A stretch of 64,000 nt of DNA from Humulus lupulus (lineage: Eukaryota > Streptophyta > Magnoliopsida > Rosales > Cannabaceae), in contig NC_084794.1 in assembly GCF_963169125.1 (NCBI RefSeq), forward strand, positions 74,993,665 through 75,057,664. The letters are read 5' to 3'. The notes below the pieces were generated by a model, which saw nothing but the letters and a program-made list of their open reading frames with translations, ran no database searches and was not told the origin of the DNA. This document shows positions 57,834-64,000 of the stretch, piece after piece. Both the position numbers and the translations under genes were made by a program. The first letter of the stretch is position 1. Each line of letters begins with the position of its first letter.

Positions 57834-59306
57834 AGGCAAAGGTGTTTAGGAACAACCCAGGCTGAAGCCCTAGAAGAAGAAGTAGCCCGGCTAAAAAAAT
57901 GTGGCTTCATCCGTGAAGCCAAGTTTCCAATCTGGGTCGCCAACCCCGTGCTAGTTCCAAAGTCTAACGGGAAATGGCAGACCTGCATAGACTTCTCCGA
58001 CCTGAATAAAGCCTGCCCCAAGGATTGCTTTCCATTGCCAAGGATTGATCAGTTGGTGGATGCCACGGCAGGGCACGAGCTCTTGTCCTTTATTGGATGT
58101 GTACTCGGGCTACAATCAGATTGCGATGAATCCGGCGGACCAGGAACACACCAGCTTCATGACCCCGACTAACGTCTATTGTTACAAGGTCATGTCGTTC
58201 GGTCTGAAGAACGCCGGAGCTACCTACCAAAGGCTAGTAAATAGAATGTTCACGGACCAGATCGGAAAAAACATGGAAGTGTACGTTGATGACATGCTAG
58301 TCAAGTCAAAGACCGCCGATAACCATGTTTCCGACCTGGAAGAATGTTTTAAGATACTACGGGAATATGGCATGAGGCTCAATCCACAGAAATGCACTTT
58401 TGGAGTCGCGTCAGGGAAATACCTGGGGTTCATAGTCAATACCCGAGGAATCGAGGCGAACCCCGACAAGATCAGATCATTGCTCGAACTTCCTTCGCCT
58501 AGGTCGCGAAAAGATGTCCAAGGCCTGACAGGAAGAGTGGCAGCCCTCAACCTGTTTATTTCACAGTCCACCAATAAGTGTTTGCCCTTCTACAACCTGC
58601 TCCGAGGAAACAAGAAGTTTGAATGGTGAGTAGAATGCGAAAGCGCATTCCTCGACCTGAAGGCACATTTGGCTGAGCCGCCCGTGCTATCCAAACCCAA
58701 GGCAGGAGAGCCTCTTTTTCTCTACCTGGCTGTTACTGAGGATGCAGCTAGTGTCGTATTGGTACGAGAAGAGGATCGAGTTCAGAAGCCAGTCTACTAC
58801 ATCAGCAAGAGACTTCTCGGGGCTGAATCCCGATACCCGTTGATGGAGAAATTGGCATTCTGCCTTATCACGGCATAGCGAAAGCTCAGACCGTACTTCC
58901 AGTCCCACTCGATACACGTCATGACCGATCAGCCTTTAAGGCAAGTTTTGCAAAAACCTGAAGCATTGGGACGTTTGTTAAAGTGGGCCATCGAACTCAG
59001 TCAGATCAAGAATCTGTACACTCCGCGAACTGCTATAAAAGGTCAGGCCTTGGCCGATTTTATGGCAGAATGCACGGGATTCCAGGAGGATCCCACAGAA
59101 GACTCACCCCAGGTCACCTCGCCCTCGGCTTCGTGGAGGGTCTTTGTAGATGGTTCATCCAACGAGAACGGCTCCGGAGTTGGAATCATTTTGATATCCC
59201 CTGAGGGACATAGATTCCACTCGGTGCTGAGAGTCGGATTCAAAGCCTCCAACAAGGAGGCCGAATATGAAGCTTTGCTGGCCGGGCTAAGGGAGGCCAG
59301 GAGTTG
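57834..59306 (+). pseudogene. pol: Reverse transcriptase, RNase H and start of plant-type RNase H of element D
   Basis: RT begins in the gag frame (PVLVPKSNGKWQTCIDFSDL) and shifts at about 58094, where an extra T turns FMDVYSGY into FIGCVLG. It then continues in the +1 frame with YVDDMLVKSK, FLGFIVNTRGIEANPDKIRS and a TGA after KKFEW (58627-58629). RNase H continues (PVYYISKRLLGAESRYPLM, a stop at 58876-58878, TDQPLRQVLQKPEALGRLL). The plant-type RNase H starts WRVFVDGSSNENGSGVGIIL and NKEAEYEALLAGLREA, where the frame shifts back near 59305. Confidence 0.88.
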
Positions 59307-59645
59307 AAGTCGAACTCCATCCAGTGCTTCAGTGACTCCCAGGTCGTGGTAAACTAGGTCCTGGGCGAATATCAAGCACGGGGACCCAAGATGACCGCCT
59401 ATCTGGCAAAGGTAAAAGTTGAGCTGTCCGCATTTGAGCGAAGCTCGATCGAACAGATACCTCGAGAGCAGAACGCTAACGCGGACACTCTTGCCAAGCT
59501 CGCCACCTCTGGAGAAACGGAGACCTTGGGACTAGTACCAGTCGAATTCTTGGAGAAAACAAGCGTAGGAGATGTCAGGACGGAGGTCGAGATGATCGAT
59601 GCCAGGCCAACCTGGATGACCCCCATCCTTGAATATCTCGCCTAA
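59307..59645 (+). pseudogene. pol: Remainder of plant-type RNase H of element D
   Basis: Back in the original gag frame. The segment holds CFSDSQVVVN (stop, 59354-59356), then QARGPKMTAYLAKVKVELSA and QNANADTLAKLATSG, giving the last two acidic residues of RNase H. It ends at TAA 59643-59645 before integrase. Confidence 0.85.
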
Positions 59646-59720
59646 GGCAAGCTGCCTGAGGGACGTAACGATGCACGACGAGTCCTGTACCAAGCTCCTA
59701 GGTATACGATAGTCGATGGG

Positions 59721-60848
59721 GTGTTGTACCGACGTGGGCACTCCCTACCTCTCCTCCGGTGTGTTCTTCTAGGCGAAGCAAAGGCCATCCTGCAGGAAGT
59801 GCATGAAGGATTTTGCGGATACCACACTGGGGGGCAAAGCTTGGCCTTAAAGGTCCTAAGGCAAGGATATTACTGGCCAACTCTGTCCAAAGACTCGATC
59901 TCATACGTGAAGAAGTGCGACAAGTGCCAGCGATTCGTTGCAGTTGCCCGAGCTCCTCCAGTCGAGCTGAAGATGATCTCGTCCCCATGGCCGTTTGCCA
60001 TTTGGGGGATAGACTTTGTTGGCGCCCTCCCCACTGGAAGAGGCGGGGTCCGTTACGCCGTGGTATCCATCGACTACTTTACAAAGTGGGCTGAGGCAGA
60101 ACCCTTGGCGATGATAACTTCCAAGAAAGTGCTTGATTTCGTGGTTAAAAGCATTATCTGTCGATTCGGCCTACCCAAGAAGATCATTTCCGATAACGGC
60201 ACTCAGTTCAACAGCGACCTATTCACCGAATTTTGCGAAAGACACGGAATTGTGAAAAGTTTCTCCTCCGTGGCCTATCCTCAGGCGAATGGCCAGGTCG
60301 AAGCTGTCAACAAGACCCTAAAGGCGAGCCTCAAGAAGAGATTAGATGAAGCAAAGGGGGTCTGGCCAGAACAGCTCCCCAAGGTCCTATGGGCATACTG
60401 GACCTCGCATCGGACTCCTACGGGTCATACTCCCTTTTCCCTAACCTTTGGGAGTGAGGCAGTCCTCCTCGTTGAAATTAAGGTGCTTTCGCATAGAGTC
60501 CAGTCTTACGACCAAGATCGAAACCACGAGCTCCTGTGCCATTCCCTCGATCTAGTTGAAGAGAGGCGAGAGGATTCGCAACTCCAGCTCGCCCATTATC
60601 AGTAGAAAATCACTCGCTACTTCAACTCCAAAGTCAAAAAACGCGCCTTTAGCGTTGGCGACTTGGTCCTAAGGAGAGTTTTCCTGGCCGGGAAAGATCC
60701 CAAAGATGGAGTTTTAGGACCGAACTGGGAAGAACCATACCAGGTCATCGAAATCATCAAGGAGGGAGCTTATAAGTTAGCTCAGCTTGATGGAGGGGCG
60801 GTCCCGCGGACTTGGAACGCCATCCACCTAAAGAAATTTTATGTATGA
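59721..60848 (+). CDS. pol: Integrase of Tat element D
   Basis: The zinc domain is HEGFCGYHTGG with CDKCQRF; the triad is WGIDFVGALP, IISDNGTQFN and ANGQVEAVNK, all present. One TAG (60603-60605, after LQLAHYQ) separates the core from the C-terminal module (VLRRVFLAGKDPKDGV, GPNWEEPYQVIEI), which ends at TGA 60846-60848. The GPNWEGPY consensus has Glu for the second Gly. The frame is the same as gag, so the original element used one long ORF. Confidence 0.92.
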
Positions 60849-60889
60849 ATGAGAATCAGCTTTTTGTACATGTTTGCAAGTATAATCTA

Positions 60890-60930
60890 AAGTAACCACG
60901 AAAGACCCTTTCCCAGTTACTTGGGGGGCA
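60890..60930 (+). other. Post-pol stem-loop with G-run, element D
   Basis: aagtaac (60890-60896) pairs with gttactt (60916-60922), which runs directly into gggggg (60923-60928) and catatgg. It starts 42 nt after the pol stop. Confidence 0.65.
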
Positions 60931-60965
60931 TATGGTGCCTGGATATAACCAGGTCTCCTTAATGA

Positions 60966-61712
60966 CTTAAAAGTTGATTCATATCGATTGACCATTGTTT
61001 TTCTTAAAAAACACGAGATATTGATAAGGATTAAACGCTAACTAAGTCCTATCCTGGATATAACCGGGTCATAAAACTTAGAAGTTGATTTAAATCTATT
61101 GATCGTTGTTCTTCTTAAAGAGCACGAGATATGGATAAAAGTTAACACGAACTAAGTTTTCAAATTAAGTTCCTGGTCCTAACTGGGTCATAAAACTTAG
61201 AAGTTGATTTAAATCTATTGATCGTTGTTCTTCTTAAAGAGCTCGAGATATGGATAAAAGTTAACACGAACTAAGTTTTCAAATTAAGTTCCTGGTTCTA
61301 ACCGGGTCATAAAAAGATATGGATAAAAGTTAACACGAACTAAGTTTTCAAATTAAGTTCCTGGTCCTAACCGGGTCATAAAACTTAGAAGTTGATTTAA
61401 ATCTATTGATCGTTGCTCTTCTTAAAGAGCTCGAGATATGGATAAAAGTTAACACGAACTAAGTTTTCAAATTAAGTTCCTGGTCCTAACCGGGTCATAA
61501 AACTTAGAAGTTGACTTAAATCTATTGATCGTTGTTCTTCTTAAAGAGATCGAGATATGGATAAAAGTTAACGCGAACTAAGTTTTCAAATTAAGTTCCT
61601 GGTCCTAACCAGGTCATAAAACTTAGAGGATAATTTAAATCTATTGATTGTTGTTCTTCCTAAAGAGCTCGAGATATGGTTAAAAGTTAGCACGAACTAA
61701 GTTTTTCAAGAA
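60966..61712. repeat. 119-bp tandem array, about 6 copies
   Basis: agaagttgatttaaatctat and close variants begin at 61081, 61199, 61387, 61506 and 61625. The usual period is 118-119 bp; the third unit has lost about half its length (around 61316). A diverged first unit starts near 60966. It occupies the same post-pol position as the 70-bp array in C but is unrelated in sequence. Confidence 0.92.
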
Positions 61713-61853
61713 ATTGTAACCAAAGCGCGTAAAGAAAAAAAAAGAGGATCAATTGAAAGCGTTAAATCAAATTGTCTTGAGGTGAAAGCACCTCATGCAA
61801 AGGTTACATAAAAAGTATTTAAAAATATTGAAGGGCACAAGAAAAGAAACGCC

Positions 61854-64000
61854 CTAAGCTCTGCCAGGTGGCCCCTTGGAGGTCGCCGTCTCGCCTTGCT
61901 CAGCTACGCCAGAACCATCCTTGGTCTCCGAGGGCGCCTCTTTATCAAAGCGAGCTTGGAACTTCACCAGCAAGCGCTCCCAGAGGCTCGCTGACACGAA
62001 GGAGAAGTCTGCATCTGGATTGTAGACCCAGCAATGGTAGAACAGATCTTCCATGGACTTTTCCGAAGTTGTCCGCTCGACCTCTAAGGCAACCTAGGCG
62101 ACCTGGACCTTAGTCTTCGCGGCATCTAGGTCTGTCCGCAAGGTGGCGAGAGAGGTCTCGAGCTTTTGAACCTTCGAGCGGATTTTTTCCAACTCGACCT
62201 GCGAGGCCGCCAAGGCATCCTTAGCCGCCTGCAGGGTAGTCTGGTGCTCGCTCCTCATGTCCTCGAGCTGAGTTTTGGTCCTCACAATGCTCCGATGAAG
62301 GGCAACGGCGCTCTGCGAAGTTGAAAAGACAATTGCCTTAGAAAAAAGGAAAAGGAAAAGCACAGCAAAGTGTAATGATAAAAACCATGAAAAAGTAAGT
62401 TAGCTTACCATCATGGCCATGCCCAATGAAGACTCCAGCACGCCCACCGGGCTCAGTGTCTCGATGGCCCGGAGCTCCTTCTCGGTGAACCTATATATAT
62501 GGCTGACGGCGTAGTTCGCCGACTCATACACCGTTCCCCGGAAGGCCTCGGGGATCTTCTCCAGGTCCTGAGGATTGACTGGGATGCGTACATCGGAGGG
62601 TACAGCCGCCAAAGTCCCAAGCTTCGTTGCTACGTCCCGAGCGGCGGCTGGAGCTCGCGGAGGGGGTGGAGGCATGTTGCTTCCCCTTGCGGCAGGAAGA
62701 ATCGCTCACGCGACTTGGGCAGCCGGGGTTTGCTCCTTCTCCTTAGCCGGAGACTTGGTGGGGACCCCAGCGGCGTTCTTGGACGTCCGGGGCCTTTTCA
62801 TTCTTGGCCCAGCTGAGGGGTTACCCCCGAAGACCGCACCTCGCAGGCTCTCCTCGGGCTGAGACATCTCTTCTGTCAAAACAAAAACATGGTTAGTACG
62901 AGTTAGCAACCATATAGATACAAAAACAAAGGGGTAAAGATAAAAAGTATATGAATACTAAGGGAATCCTACCCCCCGAGCTAGAAGAAGAATCTAAGTC
63001 GATTACTTCCCGAGCTGGCGCAAGTTCTAGGTCCCAGTCTGACTCAGGGCTAGATTCCTCTATGTATTGCCTAAGCCCCAAAGCTACGACACCCCTCCGG
63101 AGTGATGGCCATGTACGAAGGTTGGTCCCATACTCCTCGAATAAGATCGACCTAAAGGCTAGGGTGTTATCTACTACTACGGTACCCCTAGGCCGGCTAT
63201 CTTGGTAGTCCAGCACAAGCTGGTCAACACAATGGAGCAGGGTGGTATTCAGGTCCGGATCATTTTGGTGACAATGGACGAGCTGCCCAGGATTGAACCT
63301 AGCCAGCCGAGGGTCTGCTGTGGCCCTATCTAGACTCCTAAACATGTAAGAGTTACCTTGGCCAGAAGGACCCGCGGCTGCTCCGGATTGGATCCTCTCC
63401 TCGCCCGTCCTCTGGGCGACCTCCAAGGCTCGCTTCCTATCCCTCACGAGGGGAACTTCGTCACCCTCGTCCTCCTCGTCTTCGTCTCCCACGACCTCCT
63501 CCATGATGATGGGTCTGGTGTCGCGAGCTGGGGGAAGCCCCCGGGGCCTCCTGAGGTTTAAAGTCTGATTTGGGAAAATCAGCTTGTAGGCTATCATCGT
63601 CTCGTCTGTTACGAGCACACGGTAATCTTTCTCGCTGGGGGGCAAGCCCGCCAGCGTCTCGTATTGGGCTCCGAGGGTCACAGATTTCTCTGTCCTCGCG
63701 AAGATGGCTGCAGAATTAGTCTAAGTCAGAAAGGGGTGCAGGAGGAGCTAAAACGAAACTTAATTTACGAGCTAAGGATGAAAAACACTTACGAGGACGA
63801 TTGAAGTAGTGGAGCTCGCAATTCCTGAACTCCGTCGGCATGAAGAATTGATCCTTGAAGTCATTGGGGTTGCTGGGCAGCTCGATGACCACGGCCGTAT
63901 TGGGGAATCGGGTTAAGTAGTAAAACCCGTCGCCTCGCCCCCACTGATCCGGGCTGGCCTTGAGGTAGAAAATGTCCGCTGGAGTGGGGACCTCCCACTC
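61854..64000 (-). pseudogene. Opposite-strand spliced gene of Tat element D (5' end outside window)
   Basis: Exons read right to left: 64000 (edge)-63792, 63707-62973, 62872-62409 and 62312-61854. Introns are 84, 100 and 96 bp, all GT-AG, in phases 1, 1 and 0, exactly as in element C. Exon 1 ends with GDGFYYLTRFP and HYFNRPR, matching GDGFYYLSSYP and SRHYSFRRIR of C at the same splice site. Exon 2 is acidic in the middle (EEVVGDEDEEDEGDEV) and ends in a Ser run. Exon 3 is basic then Pro/Ala-rich (GPRMKRPRTSKNAAGVPTK) with a TGA near 62704. Exon 4 is a strong coiled coil (RSIVRTKTQLEDMRSEHQTT) with one TAG at about 62094 before a conserved end. Function unknown. Confidence 0.68.

Larger units (their letters stand above)
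53706..64000 (+). mobile_element. Tat-clade element D, 5' LTR to opposite-strand gene (3' LTR outside window)
   Basis: The order is 5' LTR (53706-54462), primer site, gag-pol (54519-60848), stem-loop and G-run (60890-60928), a 119-bp repeat array, then the opposite-strand gene (61854 to beyond 64000). Gag-pol stays in a single frame apart from two frameshifts that cancel (about 58094 and 59305). About eight in-frame stops are visible. The candidate target duplication next to the 5' LTR is ctaat, to be matched outside the window. Confidence 0.93.

Overview
This window is repeat-rich DNA from a plant nuclear genome, probably a eudicot; I cannot name the species. Nearly everything recognisable is LTR retrotransposon. 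I see two classes: Ty3/gypsy elements of the Tat clade (gag-pol with a second plant-type RNase H, plus a large extra gene on the opposite strand), and chromoviruses of the Del/Tekay kind (glycine/arginine-rich gag, FDSGATH-type protease, tRNA-Met-type primer site, chromodomain remnant). I found no host protein gene, tRNA or rRNA.

Layout. 1-2240: left-truncated view of a chromovirus on the minus strand (J). 2540-7690: the 3' half of an old Tat element (A, plus strand), with a 33-bp minisatellite and a decayed antisense gene. 7692-29058: a decayed chromovirus (E, plus strand) split by a whole Tat element (B, 11513-24750). 29059-36697: AT-rich DNA with an LTR remnant, a 2.6-kb solo LTR (30899-33506, TSD GAAAC), and an Emigrant-like MITE (33618-35464) that was itself invaded by a solo LTR (33928-34734, TSD ATGAG) and a Mutator-like MITE (34764-35344). 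36703-49766: a young, complete 13.1-kb Tat element on the minus strand (C, TSD AATAT, LTRs about 3% diverged by hand count). 50167-51000: a solo LTR of the same broad family (TSD AATAT). 51006-53705: AT-rich DNA without genes. 53706 to the right edge: another Tat element on the plus strand (D), whose 3' LTR lies outside the window.

How the parts fit. Each Tat element runs LTR, primer site, one long gag-protease-RT-RNaseH-plant RNaseH-integrase frame, then a stem-loop fused to a G-run, a tandem-repeat zone, and a gene on the opposite strand reading back towards pol, before the 3' LTR. The opposite-strand gene is the most interesting content. It is present in all four Tat elements, has matching splice sites and intron phases in different elements, ends in a coiled-coil exon, and in B and C has its own TATA box about 220-260 bp inside the 3' LTR plus a leader intron ending exactly at the ATG. 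No element looks fully competent: all carry stops or frameshifts. C and D are the least damaged.
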